Positions 41,764 through 51,337 are shown, counted from the stretch's first letter. The stretch is 64,000 nt of DNA from an uncultured Candidatus Melainabacteria bacterium (GCA_949902595.1 CATLDC010000001.1:310001-374000), one strand, 5' to 3'. The notes: generated by a model not told the origin, from the letters alone. Program-made: numbers and translations.

Positions 41764-42412
41764 TGATATTCAGAAGTCTTTCCCAAACCTCATCAATTGA
41801 GCCGTTTGCGTCAATCTTGTAGAGCACGCCTTTGTCTTCGTAGAATTTTACAAGCGGTGCTGTTTCTTTGAAGTACGTTTCAAAACGGAGTTTTGCTGTT
41901 TCTTCGTTGTCATCAGCTCTTGTTTTTAGTTCAACATTGCATTTGTCGCACATGTTTTCAACTTTTGAAGGTTTGAACTTCTTGTTGTAAATCTCGCCGC
42001 AAACAGGGCAGGATTGGCGGTAAATAATGCGCTCAATCAGGATTTGGGTATCAATATCAAAATAGATAGCTTTGAATGAAACTTCTTCACCCTTGTCAAC
42101 GCTTGCGTTAATTTCTTCGAGCATTCTTGCCTGTTCAAGACTTCTCGGGTATCCGTCAAGCACGTAGCCGTTTTTGCAATCCTCGCCTGCGAGTTTTTTT
42201 GCAATAATCTTGCCTACGAGTTCAGCAGGAACGAGTTGGCCTTTATCGATAAAAGATTTTGCGATTTTGCCTTCTTCTGATTCTTTTGCGATTTCTGCTC
42301 TCAAAAGCGAACCTGTATCAACATGCGGAAATCCGAGGTATTCAGACAACCTGTTTGTTTGCGTTCCCTTGCCGCAAGCCGGAGGCCCTAAAAAAATGAG
42401 TTCTTTTTTCAT
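41753..42412 (-). CDS. adk: Adenylate kinase with zinc-type lid
   Basis: Adk interconverts ATP, AMP and ADP. The 219-residue product has the P-loop GPPACGKGTQTNRL near residue 7, the AMP-binding DTGSLLRAEI, DGYPRSLEQA near residue 85, and a lid with four Cys (CPVCGEIY and CDKCNV) that should bind structural zinc, as in Gram-positive enzymes. A strong ribosome site (AAGGAG) precedes the ATG. Gene order with alaS is divergent. Function is secure. Confidence 0.95.
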   Translation of the reverse strand: MKKELIFLGPPACGKGTQTNRLSEYLGFPHVDTGSLLRAEIAKESEEGKIAKSFIDKGQLVPAELVGKIIAKKLAGEDCKNGYVLDGYPRSLEQARMLEEINASVDKGEEVSFKAIYFDIDTQILIERIIYRQSCPVCGEIYNKKFKPSKVENMCDKCNVELKTRADDNEETAKLRFETYFKETAPLVKFYEDKGVLYKIDANGSIDEVWERLLNIINK

Positions 42413-42531
42413 AATGTTCTCCTTCTATATTTTTTATTATAGAACTAAATAACTTGAAAACAATAAAAACATGGGGGATAATAAAATATCTTTGATGTAT
42501 AATTACACTGTACAATTTAAAGGAATTAGTT

Positions 42532-45174
42532 ATGCTTAAAGGAAATGAGATTAGAAAATTATACTTAGATTATTTTAAAGATAAACACCAGCATACAGTT
42601 GTGGAAAGCTCAAGCCTCGTGCCTGATAACCCTACTGTTTTGCTTACAACAGCCGGCATGCTGCAGTTCTTGCCGATATTTCTGGGGATTCAAAAATCAC
42701 CTTATGACCCGGCTAGAGCTACTTCTTGCCAGAAATGCGCACGCGCAGGCGGAAAAGACTCTGATATCGAAAACGTTGGAAGAACTCCGAGACACCATAC
42801 CTTCTTTGAAATGCTCGGGAACTTCTCGTTCGGGGATTACTACAAAAAAGAAATTATTCCTTGGGCGTGGGAGTTTGTAACAGAAGTTCTGAAACTCGAT
42901 AAAGACAGACTCTGGATAACAATTTTTGAAACAGACGACGAAGCGTTCGACATCTGGCGCAGTATCGGCGTTCCGGCAGAAAGAATTAAACGCAAAGGCA
43001 AAAAAGATAACTTCTGGGGGCCTCCTGGTGCGTCAGGCTCCTGCGGACCTTGCACGGAAATCCACTACGACTTGGGCGAAGAGTACAAGTGCTCCGATGA
43101 TTGCGGAATCGATACCTGCGAATGCGATAGATGGGTCGAGATTTGGAACCTCGTGTTCACAGAACTCTATCAGGACGAAGAAGGCAACCAGTCACCTCTT
43201 GAAAAGAAAAATGTTGATACCGGCATGGGATTAGAACGTATCACAATGGTTTGCCAGGGCGTTGCTTCAACTTTTGAAACAGACCTTCTGAAACCTATTC
43301 TTGACAAGGTCTCTGAAATGAGCGGTGTGCCTTATAAAAAATCAGAAAAAACAGACATCTCTTTGCGTATCATAACAGACCACGCAAGATGTGTTTCTTT
43401 CCTGATTTCTGACGGCGTAATCCCAGGCAACGAAGGCAGAAGCTACGTTTTGAGAATGATTCTAAGACGCGCACTCCGCCACGGAAAAATCCTTGGTATG
43501 GATTTGCCGTTCCTGTACAAACTCGTTGACACAGTGGTTGACCTGTACGGCGAAGCTTATCCAGACCTAATCAAGAACAAGGCTAAGATTGTTGACGTTA
43601 TCAAAAAAGAAGAAGAAAGATTTGCAAAGACTCTTGATAGAGGGTACAAAATGCTCGACGAGTTTATTGCGGACAAAAAAGATATTGACGGCGAAAGCGC
43701 GTTCAAACTGTATGACACCTACGGATTCCCGTTCGAATTGACCCGTGAAATTGCGGAAGAAAACGGGCTCAAGGTTGACGAGGCTGGCTTCAAGGCTGCA
43801 ATGCAGGAACAAAAAGACCGCGCAAAAGCAGCTACTGCGAAGATTTCGGTCACTGGTGATATGAAATACGCAAAGGTTGAAGAAGAAGTTGGCTCAACAG
43901 AGTTTGTAGGCTACAGCGAAGACGCCTGCGAAGCTAAGGTGCTCGCGCTTATTGAAGGCGAAGGCTTTGTTGATGTTGTGTTAGACAAGACTCCTTTTTA
44001 CGCAGAATGCGGCGGGCAAATCGGCGACAGCGGCGTGCTTGTCAACGAAAACCTGAAAGTCGAAGTGCTTACAACATTCAAGGTTAACCACCTCTTTGTA
44101 CACAGATGCCAGGTTGTAAACGGTGAAATCAATGTTGGTGATTACGTTCTGGCATGTATTGATTCTGCAAAGAGAGCAGAAATCCGTGTTCACCACACAT
44201 CAGCCCACTTGCTTCAGGCAGCGCTTATCAAAGTTGTAGGTGACGAAGTTAAGCAGGCCGGATCTCAGGTTGAAGAAAACCGCATGAGATTCGACTTTAC
44301 GTTCTCACGCGCAATGACTCCTGACGAAATCCAGAAGACAGAAACGCTCATGAACAAATGGATTGGCGAAAAACTTCCTGTCCAGACAGAAGTCATGGGA
44401 ATCGAGGAAGCTAAGCTAACAGGCGCAACAGCTCTTTTCGGTGAAAAATACGAAGACGAGGTTCGCGTTGTTTCAATCGGCGGTAAGAAGAAATGCAAAT
44501 GTGGCGGCAACTGCAAATGCCATGAAGAAACAGAACCTATTTCAATGGAATTTTGCGCAGGTACTCACGCTAAGAATACAGGCGATTTGAGACTTGTGAA
44601 GATTGTTTCAGAAGGCGCAATTGCAGCAGGTACAAGAAGAATCGAGCTTGTTGTATCAAACGCTGCAATTGATTACCTGAACGAAAAGGCAAGAATCACA
44701 AACGCGCTTGAATCAAAATTCAAAGTTCATACCGACGAGGTTCTTGAGCGTGTTGAGAAGCTTGCAGAGGAAAACAGAGAGCTTCAAAAGGCTCTTGAGC
44801 AGGCAAAAGCAGAGGCTGCAAAATCCAAGTTTGCAACATTCGTGTCAAAAGCGCAGGATGTTTCCGGCGGAAAGCTCTTTATCACAAAGATTGAAAACTT
44901 TGATGCTGACGCGGTGAAAGCCGGTATTGAAATGCTTGCAAACAAGCTCGGTGAGAGCGTAATTGTTCTTGCAAACGAAAGAATGGTTATTGTGAAAGTA
45001 ACAGAAGGCTTTGTTCAAAAGGGCGTTAACGCAGGAAAACTCGTGGGTGAAATCGCACGTGCAACAGGCGCTAACGGCGGCGGTCGTCCAAACTTCGCTC
45101 AAGGTGGAGTAAAGGATGCTTCTAAGTTGGATGAAGTACTTTCAAAAGTTGAAGCTGATTTGAAGAGCTTGTAA
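42532..45174 (+). CDS. alaS: Alanyl-tRNA synthetase
   Basis: AlaS charges tRNA-Ala. The 880-residue product has class II motifs (FFEMLGNFSFGDYYK near residue 85, GMGLERI near residue 236), the editing site HHTSAHLLQA near residue 555 and the second metal motif FCAGTHAKNTGD near residue 680. An insertion not found in the E. coli protein, with the cysteine-rich core KKCKCGGNCKCHEE, lies directly before that motif near residues 652-668. The DHHA1 C-terminal domain ends in GGGRPNFAQGG. An AAGGAA ribosome site precedes the ATG. Length is typical. Confidence 0.96.
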   Translation: MLKGNEIRKLYLDYFKDKHQHTVVESSSLVPDNPTVLLTTAGMLQFLPIFLGIQKSPYDPARATSCQKCARAGGKDSDIENVGRTPRHHTFFEMLGNFSFGDYYKKEIIPWAWEFVTEVLKLDKDRLWITIFETDDEAFDIWRSIGVPAERIKRKGKKDNFWGPPGASGSCGPCTEIHYDLGEEYKCSDDCGIDTCECDRWVEIWNLVFTELYQDEEGNQSPLEKKNVDTGMGLERITMVCQGVASTFETDLLKPILDKVSEMSGVPYKKSEKTDISLRIITDHARCVSFLISDGVIPGNEGRSYVLRMILRRALRHGKILGMDLPFLYKLVDTVVDLYGEAYPDLIKNKAKIVDVIKKEEERFAKTLDRGYKMLDEFIADKKDIDGESAFKLYDTYGFPFELTREIAEENGLKVDEAGFKAAMQEQKDRAKAATAKISVTGDMKYAKVEEEVGSTEFVGYSEDACEAKVLALIEGEGFVDVVLDKTPFYAECGGQIGDSGVLVNENLKVEVLTTFKVNHLFVHRCQVVNGEINVGDYVLACIDSAKRAEIRVHHTSAHLLQAALIKVVGDEVKQAGSQVEENRMRFDFTFSRAMTPDEIQKTETLMNKWIGEKLPVQTEVMGIEEAKLTGATALFGEKYEDEVRVVSIGGKKKCKCGGNCKCHEETEPISMEFCAGTHAKNTGDLRLVKIVSEGAIAAGTRRIELVVSNAAIDYLNEKARITNALESKFKVHTDEVLERVEKLAEENRELQKALEQAKAEAAKSKFATFVSKAQDVSGGKLFITKIENFDADAVKAGIEMLANKLGESVIVLANERMVIVKVTEGFVQKGVNAGKLVGEIARATGANGGGRPNFAQGGVKDASKLDEVLSKVEADLKSL

Positions 45175-45218
45175 TAAAAAGGGCAGGTTTTCTCCTGAAC
45201 AGGATAGAAAGGATTAAA

Positions 45219-45443
45219 ATGAGACTAAACAGTATATCATCTACTAATTTTAGAGAAACTGATTTTCTTCGTAAATATTCTATATTTGAAGAACCGAAAT
45301 TGAAGAAAGGCAGAGTTTTTAATATGCCGGATGATATGAAGCAGATGTCTGATTTTAATAACAAGCTCGCAGAAGTTACGAAAAATTATAAGCAAAAAGC
45401 AATAAAATCTTTTGAAAAAGCAAAGAAGTTAATAATTAAATAA
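45219..45443 (+). CDS. Small protein with short N-terminal leader
   Basis: A 74-residue protein, MRLNSISSTNFRETDFLRKY at its start, followed by a lysine-rich helical C-terminus. No domain is known. It is preceded by AGAAAGGA and followed by a strong terminator. The leader resembles those of the proteins starting at 32324 and 52425. Function unknown. Confidence 0.6.
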   Translation: MRLNSISSTNFRETDFLRKYSIFEEPKLKKGRVFNMPDDMKQMSDFNNKLAEVTKNYKQKAIKSFEKAKKLIIK

Positions 45444-45444
45444 T

Positions 45445-45485
45445 AAAAAAAGGGCGGGACGATGAAATCGTCCCGCCCTTTTTTT
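45445..45485. terminator. Bidirectional intrinsic terminator
   Basis: AAAAAAAGGGCGGGACGAT and its complement ATCGTCCCGCCCTTTTTTT enclose a GAA loop. It separates the small plus-strand gene from tpiA on the minus strand and can serve both. Confidence 0.93.
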
Positions 45486-45503
45486 ATTCTAAAATAAAAT
45501 AAA

Positions 45504-46298
45504 TTAAACACTAACCTTCATAGTATTAGCAATAATTTCGTTGAAGCTGTCAGCCTTCAAGCTTGCACCGCCAACAAGAGCGCCGTCGATGTCTGATTGA
45601 GACATTTGTTCTTCGATTGTAGAAGGTTTTACAGAACCGCCGTAAAGGATTCTGATTGAATCACCTGCAGAGGCTGAAGAAACTTCTTTAACAACGTTTC
45701 TAATCATAGCGATAACTCTGTTAGCTTCAGCGCTGTCGCAAGTTTTACCGGTACCGATTGCCCAGATTGGTTCGTATGCGATAACTGATTTTGCAACTTC
45801 TTCTTCGCTTAAGCCGTTCAATGCAGCTCTGATTTGGGTTGCGATGTGCTGGTCTGTAACACCTGCTTCTCTTTGCTCAAGAGTTTCGCCGCAGCAGATG
45901 ATAGGAATCAAACCGCCTGCAAGGATTGCTTTTGCTTTTTTGTTAATCATTTCGTCTGTTTCTGAGAAGTATTGTCTTCTTTCAGAGTGGCCGATGATAA
46001 CATATGAGCAGCCGGCGTCAGCGAGCATTTCAACAGAGATTTCGCCTGTGAATGCGCCTGATTTTTCCCAGTGGCAGTTTTGACCTGCGATAGCGATTTT
46101 GTCACCGCCGCAGCCGCAGTTGCATTTTTCTGTTTCAACAACATTAAGTGAAGTGAAAACAGGTGCTATAACAACTGTTGGCAATTGTTGTGCTGTAAAG
46201 TCTTTTGTAAAATTCTTTATTCCTTCAAACAAAGCCTTAGCTTCGTCCTGAAGCAAATTCATTTTCCAGTTTCCTGCAATAATTGGTTTTCTTGACAT
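45504..46298 (-). CDS. tpiA: Triosephosphate isomerase with cysteine-rich insertion
   Basis: TpiA interconverts DHAP and glyceraldehyde-3-phosphate. The 264-residue product has GNWKMN near residue 10, catalytic His in VIIGHSERR near residue 105, catalytic Glu in AYEPIWAIGTGKT near residue 177 and phosphate loops ILYGGSVK and ALVGGASL. An insertion with core ETEKCNCGCGGDK near residues 56-68 separates the strand iAPVFTSL from IAIAGQNC and has no counterpart in typical TpiA. A GGGAGAAA ribosome site precedes the ATG. Confidence 0.95.
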   Translation of the reverse strand: MSRKPIIAGNWKMNLLQDEAKALFEGIKNFTKDFTAQQLPTVVIAPVFTSLNVVETEKCNCGCGGDKIAIAGQNCHWEKSGAFTGEISVEMLADAGCSYVIIGHSERRQYFSETDEMINKKAKAILAGGLIPIICCGETLEQREAGVTDQHIATQIRAALNGLSEEEVAKSVIAYEPIWAIGTGKTCDSAEANRVIAMIRNVVKEVSSASAGDSIRILYGGSVKPSTIEEQMSQSDIDGALVGGASLKADSFNEIIANTMKVSV

Positions 46299-46374
46299 AA
46301 TTTTTCTCCCTTATTTATTGTCACTCTTGAATCTTAGAATAAACAAGGCACAAAAACAAGTGGAGATTAAAATC

Positions 46375-46403
46375 TTGAAAAATCAAAATGTTTTTATTAC
46401 AAT
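46375..46403 (+). promoter_or_regulatory. Promoter of the alpha/beta hydrolase at 46414
   Basis: TTGAAA (46375-46380) and TACAAT (46398-46403) are 17 bases apart. The predicted start lies about four bases before the ATG at 46414, where there is no ribosome site. Confidence 0.6.
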
Positions 46404-46413
46404 TCCATGTACT

Positions 46414-47331
46414 ATGAAAATCCAGACTCAAAATTTATACTATAAACCATATAACTATAACACCCGACTGAACAATCAGCCGGGGTTTAAGTCTTATACT
46501 TACAACCCGGTCAAAAAAGTCTCATTTTCGAACTTCAATCCTGTGATATTATATGTAAATAAACTTTTTGAACGCTCACTTGAAGCTTCAAGGCGCCGAA
46601 TCCAGAGCGTATCACCGAAGTTACTTCCTTATACTAAGGAAGTAACTCTTACTAAGAGTTACGGCTGGGATATAAACAAGGATGACAGAAAAAAATACCT
46701 GATTGCTCTGCATGGCACAAGCCAAAATATTTCCAACTTGCAGAATTTGTACGAAGCAGTTCTGGAAAAAACTCCATATGCAATACTTGCGCCGGAGTTT
46801 AGAGGGTTTGGTAAAAATAAGCCAGCTGTTGTAAGCGAGAAATCTTTTATAGAAGACACATCTGCTGCTTTGGATTACTTAAAGAAAGAAAAAGGAATAA
46901 AACCACAGGATGTATGTGTTTTAGGGCACAGCTTCGGCGGATTTGCAGCTAGCAAACTTGTGCAGAAAAACCCTGATTTAGGCCGGCTTATATTGGTGTC
47001 TTCGATTGATTCTCTTGAACATGAGACTGTTAATATTGAAAAAGGTACACGAAATAAGGTGCCTAAATTTGTCAGATTTCTATTTAAGCACTTTAAGATA
47101 TTGCGATTACCACTGACAAGATTGTTCAGAATAAATGACTGCCTTAAGGATATCAAGGCACCGGTTGATATAATTCATTCGAAAAATGATTTTCTGATTA
47201 AACCGGAATCTGCAAAAAATCTGGCTTCAAAATGTCCGAACCTTTCAAGTCTCACAATACTCGAATCAGGAGGTCATGGAATGGATTCCGGAAAAATCGA
47301 TACAATTGTCTCAATCCTAAGCAGAGAGTGA
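46414..47331 (+). CDS. Alpha/beta hydrolase
   Basis: A 305-residue protein. The first 60 residues are polar and Asn/Tyr-rich (QNLYYKPYNYNTRLNNQPGF), then an alpha/beta hydrolase fold: oxyanion region LIALHGTSQNISNL near residue 92, nucleophile elbow VLGHSFGGFAA near residue 170, acid in IHSKNDFLIKP and His in ESGGHGMDSG. The ATG at 46414 fits a near-leaderless mRNA; an alternative TTG upstream lies before the promoter and is unlikely. No signal peptide. Substrate unknown. Its 3' end overlaps the convergent gene by 15 bases. Confidence 0.78.
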   Translation: MKIQTQNLYYKPYNYNTRLNNQPGFKSYTYNPVKKVSFSNFNPVILYVNKLFERSLEASRRRIQSVSPKLLPYTKEVTLTKSYGWDINKDDRKKYLIALHGTSQNISNLQNLYEAVLEKTPYAILAPEFRGFGKNKPAVVSEKSFIEDTSAALDYLKKEKGIKPQDVCVLGHSFGGFAASKLVQKNPDLGRLILVSSIDSLEHETVNIEKGTRNKVPKFVRFLFKHFKILRLPLTRLFRINDCLKDIKAPVDIIHSKNDFLIKPESAKNLASKCPNLSSLTILESGGHGMDSGKIDTIVSILSRE

Positions 47332-47640
47332 GGAAGACAAGCCTTCCATGATGTTATAAAAGTCTTCTTTTGGAAGCGTTGACATTGTTTTTAGGGCATA
47401 AGATAAAATGCTCACTTTGTCGTACCATCTTCTTGAATTAGAGATTTTGTACAGACCCAAAACCCTGTCGATTCCGATGCTTACATCCTGCTCCTCGTCC
47501 TCTTCGCGCAGCTCCTTAATCTGTTTTACAACATTTGTTAAGTCTCTTGATAGAGAACGTCTTTTGACTTCGTCCATGTCTTTCAGTAACGACAAAGCTC
47601 TTTCAGTATGCTCATTTGAATCGTACCAGCGTCTGTTCAT
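47317..47640 (-). CDS. Small conserved-looking protein, unknown
   Basis: A 107-residue protein, charged and helical (LLKDMDEVKRRSLSRDLTNV, then KELREEDEEQDVSIGIDRVL). No domain recognised. The strong ribosome site GGGAGAGG lies five bases before the ATG at 47640. It is convergent with the hydrolase and overlaps it slightly. Function unknown. Confidence 0.6.
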   Translation of the reverse strand: MNRRWYDSNEHTERALSLLKDMDEVKRRSLSRDLTNVVKQIKELREEDEEQDVSIGIDRVLGLYKISNSRRWYDKVSILSYALKTMSTLPKEDFYNIMEGLSSSLSA

Positions 47641-47728
47641 CAAATCCTCTCCCAATACACATTCTAATTATAGATAAATCAAGCCGGCAAGCAATCATAC
47701 GTTTGGTGGAAAAATGGGGCTGCAAACT

Positions 47729-48331
47729 CTATTTGAGTTTTATTTTTTCTGCTTTTCTTGCCTCGACCTCCAAAAGGTTGGTCTTGTAAAGCTTGTCTCT
47801 TTGTTTCTGGAACTTACGCATTTCCTTATATCCTTTTTCCTGATAGATTTCCAAGGATGTAAACGGCGAAAGGTCGGGATACTCTTTGTGGGCTTTTATA
47901 TACTGTTTTGCTTTTTCAAAAAGCGGATGGCCTTCTTTTATAACCCCGTCGTTTTCTATTGTTTTCTGGTAGAATTTTGTGTTAAATTTAAACACCTCAC
48001 ATACAGGAGCCTTGTCCAACAGGAACTGCTTGAAATTATTTATTCCGGCATCTACATTGTCAGCAAGCCCTGCAAAGAACCTTGCCATTACCTGAAACTG
48101 TTCAATATGCTTTGTCTCATGCTTGATAAGCCTTTTTATTAAAGGCCTTAAAATCCTGCAATTCAAAACCTTGTTTATACTTAATTCGGCTGTGTATGGA
48201 TCAGCCTGTGCAAAAGTATTGCTTAAAAAGAACCGACTGCGCACTTTTGGTATCACGGAAACGTTGTTCTTTTCAGCAGCCTTCCACAAAGTATTTATAA
48301 TAAACCTGTTTTGTTTAATGTTGAGATTCAT
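47729..48331 (-). CDS. HExxH-containing protein, possible zinc metallopeptidase
   Basis: A 200-residue protein with LIKRLIKHETKHIEQFQVMARFF-type region near residue 90; the HETKH motif followed by IEQF resembles the zinc-binding helix of small zincins such as DUF4157. A third ligand is not evident. No signal peptide. The start at 48331 has AAGG upstream. It lies on the same strand as rnc but about 75 bases after it, and may be separate. Function inferred only from the motif. Confidence 0.5.
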   Translation of the reverse strand: MNLNIKQNRFIINTLWKAAEKNNVSVIPKVRSRFFLSNTFAQADPYTAELSINKVLNCRILRPLIKRLIKHETKHIEQFQVMARFFAGLADNVDAGINNFKQFLLDKAPVCEVFKFNTKFYQKTIENDGVIKEGHPLFEKAKQYIKAHKEYPDLSPFTSLEIYQEKGYKEMRKFQKQRDKLYKTNLLEVEARKAEKIKLK

Positions 48332-48406
48332 AAAACCTTCCTTGTTTATCAAAAAACAACATCCGTTATTAAATTGCCTGATAACAAAGAAGTTGTTACA
48401 AAAAAT

Positions 48407-49087
48407 TTACACTTCAATCACGCCGAGCTTCCTGCACGCCTCAAGCGCGCAATTCTGCTGTGCTTCCTTTTTCGATTTTCCAGAAGCTGTTGCAATGATT
48501 TCACCGTTCCACTCAACCTCCACAACAAACTCCGGCTTGTGAGCTGGACCCTTGACCTCTACAGTGCGGTAAACCGGAAGAGTCTTGTTCACACCCTGTG
48601 TGTACTGCTGGAGAATGTCCTTTGCGTTGTACTTCTCAAAATGCTTGTCAATGTCTTCCGAGTACACCATTATGTGATCGTTGATAAACTTTTCTATCTC
48701 CGCCTGCTTCCCGTTTAGAAAACACGCGCCAAGCAACGCCTCCAGAGCACAGGCAATGTTGGATTCCCTTTTCCTTCCGCCCTGCTTCTCTTCCGCAGGC
48801 CCGAGCAGGATAAGCTTGTCCAAACCAATCTTTACTCCGACCTGATAAAGTATCGCGTCAGATACGAGGATTGAACGAATCTTGGAAAGCTCGCCCTCCG
48901 GTGATTTCGGGTAAATCATGTACAAAAGCTTCGAGGTGAAAAGCTTTAACACTGAATCACCAAAAAACTCCAGCCTCTCGTAGTTTTCCAGCGAGTCAAA
49001 GTTGTTCTCCTTTGTGTAAGAAGGATGAGTGAGCGCTGTCTTAACAAGCTCGTTTTCTTCTGTTATGCCAAAGAGCTCCTCAAGCAT
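48407..49087 (-). CDS. rnc: Ribonuclease III
   Basis: RNase III cuts double-stranded RNA in rRNA and mRNA processing. The 226-residue product has the catalytic signature YERLEFFGDSVL near residue 32, ALEALLGACFLNG near residue 108, and a C-terminal double-stranded RNA binding domain (KGPAHKPEFVVEVEWNGEII, KSKKEAQQNCALEA). The start overlaps the cdsA stop (TAATG). It ends the pyrH-frr-cdsA-rnc operon. Relevant to the window because small structured RNAs are present. Confidence 0.95.
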   Translation of the reverse strand: MLEELFGITEENELVKTALTHPSYTKENNFDSLENYERLEFFGDSVLKLFTSKLLYMIYPKSPEGELSKIRSILVSDAILYQVGVKIGLDKLILLGPAEEKQGGRKRESNIACALEALLGACFLNGKQAEIEKFINDHIMVYSEDIDKHFEKYNAKDILQQYTQGVNKTLPVYRTVEVKGPAHKPEFVVEVEWNGEIIATASGKSKKEAQQNCALEACRKLGVIEV

Positions 49088-49962
49088 TAGAACATCCCTT
49101 TAAACATGTCCACAAAATTGTTGACCACAAAGAAATAAAGGTAATAATGAACCACAGGAATCGTCAGAATGTAGCTGTCAGTCCTGTCAAGAAACCCGCC
49201 ATGACCCGGCAAAATGTTGCTTGAATCCTTAACCCCTGCGTCCCTTTTTATCATTGACTCGCACAAATCACCAATCTGCGCAAAAGCCGCAATCAGCAAC
49301 CCTAAAACAAGGCAGTGATACCAAGCAATGCCAATAGCCCAGCCAAAAATCTGGCAGAAGATTAAGCACATCACTGTACCGCCGATTGAGCCTTCAATTG
49401 TCTTATTAGGGCTTATGACCTGCGAAAGCTTGTGTTTACCGAACTTTGAGCCGATGTAGTAGCAGAAGCTGTCAGTCATGATTACTGCAAAAAATAGCAG
49501 TATTGCGTACCCTGCGCCTTCTCCGCCCACATTTTGTTTAACAAACCCCTGATAAACCGGATGGCTGCCCAAATCTCTCAAGAACAGGAGGTGGAGCGGG
49601 AACCAGCCGCAGTAAACAAATCCGAGGATTGTTGTTGCGACGTTTGCAATGTAAGGCTGTTTGCCTTTGAACAGCACTGACATGAACGCCATGATTGAGC
49701 AGAGTGTGAATGCCAGAGCTACCAAATCAAACCTGTTGAAGTACGCAAGCCCTGCAAAGATTAAGCTTGACAGCTGGATGATTCTAAGGCTTGGCAGGAA
49801 GCCTTTGTGCTTAAGGATTTCAGTGTATTCTTTTGAAGCAAGCATAACAATAGCAAGAACAAGGACTACGATAGCAAGTCCGCCTGTCATTATTGCCCAC
49901 AGTGATGTCAAACCAATAACGACACCAGTTATTAACCTTGTTATACTTTTGCTTAAAATCAT
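49087..49962 (-). CDS. cdsA: Phosphatidate cytidylyltransferase
   Basis: CdsA makes CDP-diacylglycerol, the precursor of phospholipids. The 291-residue membrane protein has about eight hydrophobic helices and the C-terminal signature (IKRDAGVKDSSNILPGHGGF followed by LDRTDS) containing the conserved Asp residues. It also has FGKHKLSQVISPNKTIEGSIGG-type sequence near residue 180. It starts within the frr stop (TAATG), showing translational coupling. Inner membrane. Confidence 0.93.
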   Translation of the reverse strand: MILSKSITRLITGVVIGLTSLWAIMTGGLAIVVLVLAIVMLASKEYTEILKHKGFLPSLRIIQLSSLIFAGLAYFNRFDLVALAFTLCSIMAFMSVLFKGKQPYIANVATTILGFVYCGWFPLHLLFLRDLGSHPVYQGFVKQNVGGEGAGYAILLFFAVIMTDSFCYYIGSKFGKHKLSQVISPNKTIEGSIGGTVMCLIFCQIFGWAIGIAWYHCLVLGLLIAAFAQIGDLCESMIKRDAGVKDSSNILPGHGGFLDRTDSYILTIPVVHYYLYFFVVNNFVDMFKGMF

Positions 49963-50528
49963 TATACTGTCATTACCTCTTTTTCTTTTTCAGCTACCTG
50001 AGTATCAATCATTCCAACGTACTTGTCTGTTAGCTTCTGAATCTTGTCCTGATTGTCTTTTACAACATCTTCCGGAAGGTTTTCTTCCTTTTCGATTTTC
50101 TTCAAAGAATCAACCATGTCGCGTCTTGCGTTTCTCACACCGATTTTAGCGTCTTCGCCGTATTTTTTAACGTCTTTTGCTGTTTCTCTTCTTCTTTCTT
50201 CTGTAAGAGGCGGGAAGTTGAGCCTTATGCATACGCCGTCGTTGTTTGGTGCAACGCCCAATTCAGCCTTGATTATTGCCTTTTCGATTTCTTTCATGAT
50301 GCTCTTGTCAAAAGGAGTGATTACAAGGGTTGTGCCTTCACTTACGCTAACCTGCGCCATCTGTCTGATAGGGGTTGGTGCTCCGTAGTAATCTACTACA
50401 ACTCTGTCAAGCACGGCAGGGTTTGCACGCCCTGTGCGTACAGCTGAAAACTCGCGCTTCATCTGCGCAATTGCTTTCTCCATTTTCTCTTCGCCGAACA
50501 AATACATTTCTTCAAGAGCTTCTGACAT
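49962..50528 (-). CDS. frr: Ribosome recycling factor
   Basis: Frr splits post-termination ribosomes with EF-G. The 188-residue product matches the family in length and motifs: EFSAVRTGRANPAVLDRVVVDYYG near residue 27, the block PFDKSIMKEIEKAI, and RINFPPLTEERR-like RLNFPPLTEERRRETAK near residue 108, then RNARRD. It lies 28 bases after pyrH with an AAGGAG ribosome site. Confidence 0.96.
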   Translation of the reverse strand: MSEALEEMYLFGEEKMEKAIAQMKREFSAVRTGRANPAVLDRVVVDYYGAPTPIRQMAQVSVSEGTTLVITPFDKSIMKEIEKAIIKAELGVAPNNDGVCIRLNFPPLTEERRRETAKDVKKYGEDAKIGVRNARRDMVDSLKKIEKEENLPEDVVKDNQDKIQKLTDKYVGMIDTQVAEKEKEVMTV

Positions 50529-50556
50529 AATTTTCTCCTTTTATATTCAAATATTA

Positions 50557-51276
50557 TTAACCTACATAAGTACCGACAGCTTCGCCGTCCATAATCTTTG
50601 TTAAGCTTCCTTTTGCGTTAAAGTCAAACACAATTATAGGAATCTTGTTCTGCTTGCAAAGCGCGCACGCAGAAGTATCCATAACCTTCAAATCCTTTTT
50701 GATGATGTCGTCATAAGACATCCTGTCAATCTTTTTGGCGTTCGGATTAGTCTTAGGGTCGTCGTCATAAACCCCGTCAACCCCGTTTTTCGCCATCAAC
50801 ATAACGCCCGCATCGATTTCAGATGCACGAAGCGCAGAAGCCGTGTCAGTCGTAAAGAACGGGTTCCCTGTTCCTGCTGCGAAAATTACAACCCTGCCTT
50901 TTTCAAGGTGCCTGATTGCTCTGTGGCGTACGTAAGGCTCTGCAATCTGGTTCATTGCAATGGCGGTCTGAACCCTGCATTCTACATCAATCTTTTTGAG
51001 CGCACACTGCAAAACAACCGCGTTCATGACAGTTGCAAGCATTCCCACGTAGTCACCTGAAGCCTGATCCATTCCGAGCTTGGCGCTGTTTTTCATCCCG
51101 CGGAAAATGTTTCCCCCGCCGACTACGATTGCGACTTCAACGCCTTTGTCGTAGATGGATTTTACTTCGTTTGCAATCATCTCAACAGGGTCATAGTCAA
51201 TACCGAACTGTTGTTTGCCCATGAGCGCTTCTCCGCTCACCTTTAGTAACACACGTTTATATTTTGTTTCAGCCAT
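50557..51276 (-). CDS. pyrH: Uridylate kinase
   Basis: PyrH phosphorylates UMP to UDP. The 239-residue product has the amino acid kinase fold: [11 protein letters not shown] near residue 8, [10 protein letters not shown] near residue 52, [14 protein letters not shown] near residue 135 and [15 protein letters not shown] near residue 160. It heads the operon with frr, cdsA and rnc, a common arrangement. A GAGGAGAAG ribosome site precedes the ATG. Confidence 0.96.
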   Translation of the reverse strand: MAETKYKRVLLKVSGEALMGKQQFGIDYDPVEMIANEVKSIYDKGVEVAIVVGGGNIFRGMKNSAKLGMDQASGDYVGMLATVMNAVVLQCALKKIDVECRVQTAIAMNQIAEPYVRHRAIRHLEKGRVVIFAAGTGNPFFTTDTASALRASEIDAGVMLMAKNGVDGVYDDDPKTNPNAKKIDRMSYDDIIKKDLKVMDTSACALCKQNKIPIIVFDFNAKGSLTKIMDGEAVGTYVG

Positions 51277-51337
51277 TATGATACTTCTCCTCTCCCAATT
51301 TTAGTAAAAAAAAGTTCATTTGTAAAGGCTGCGTGTG

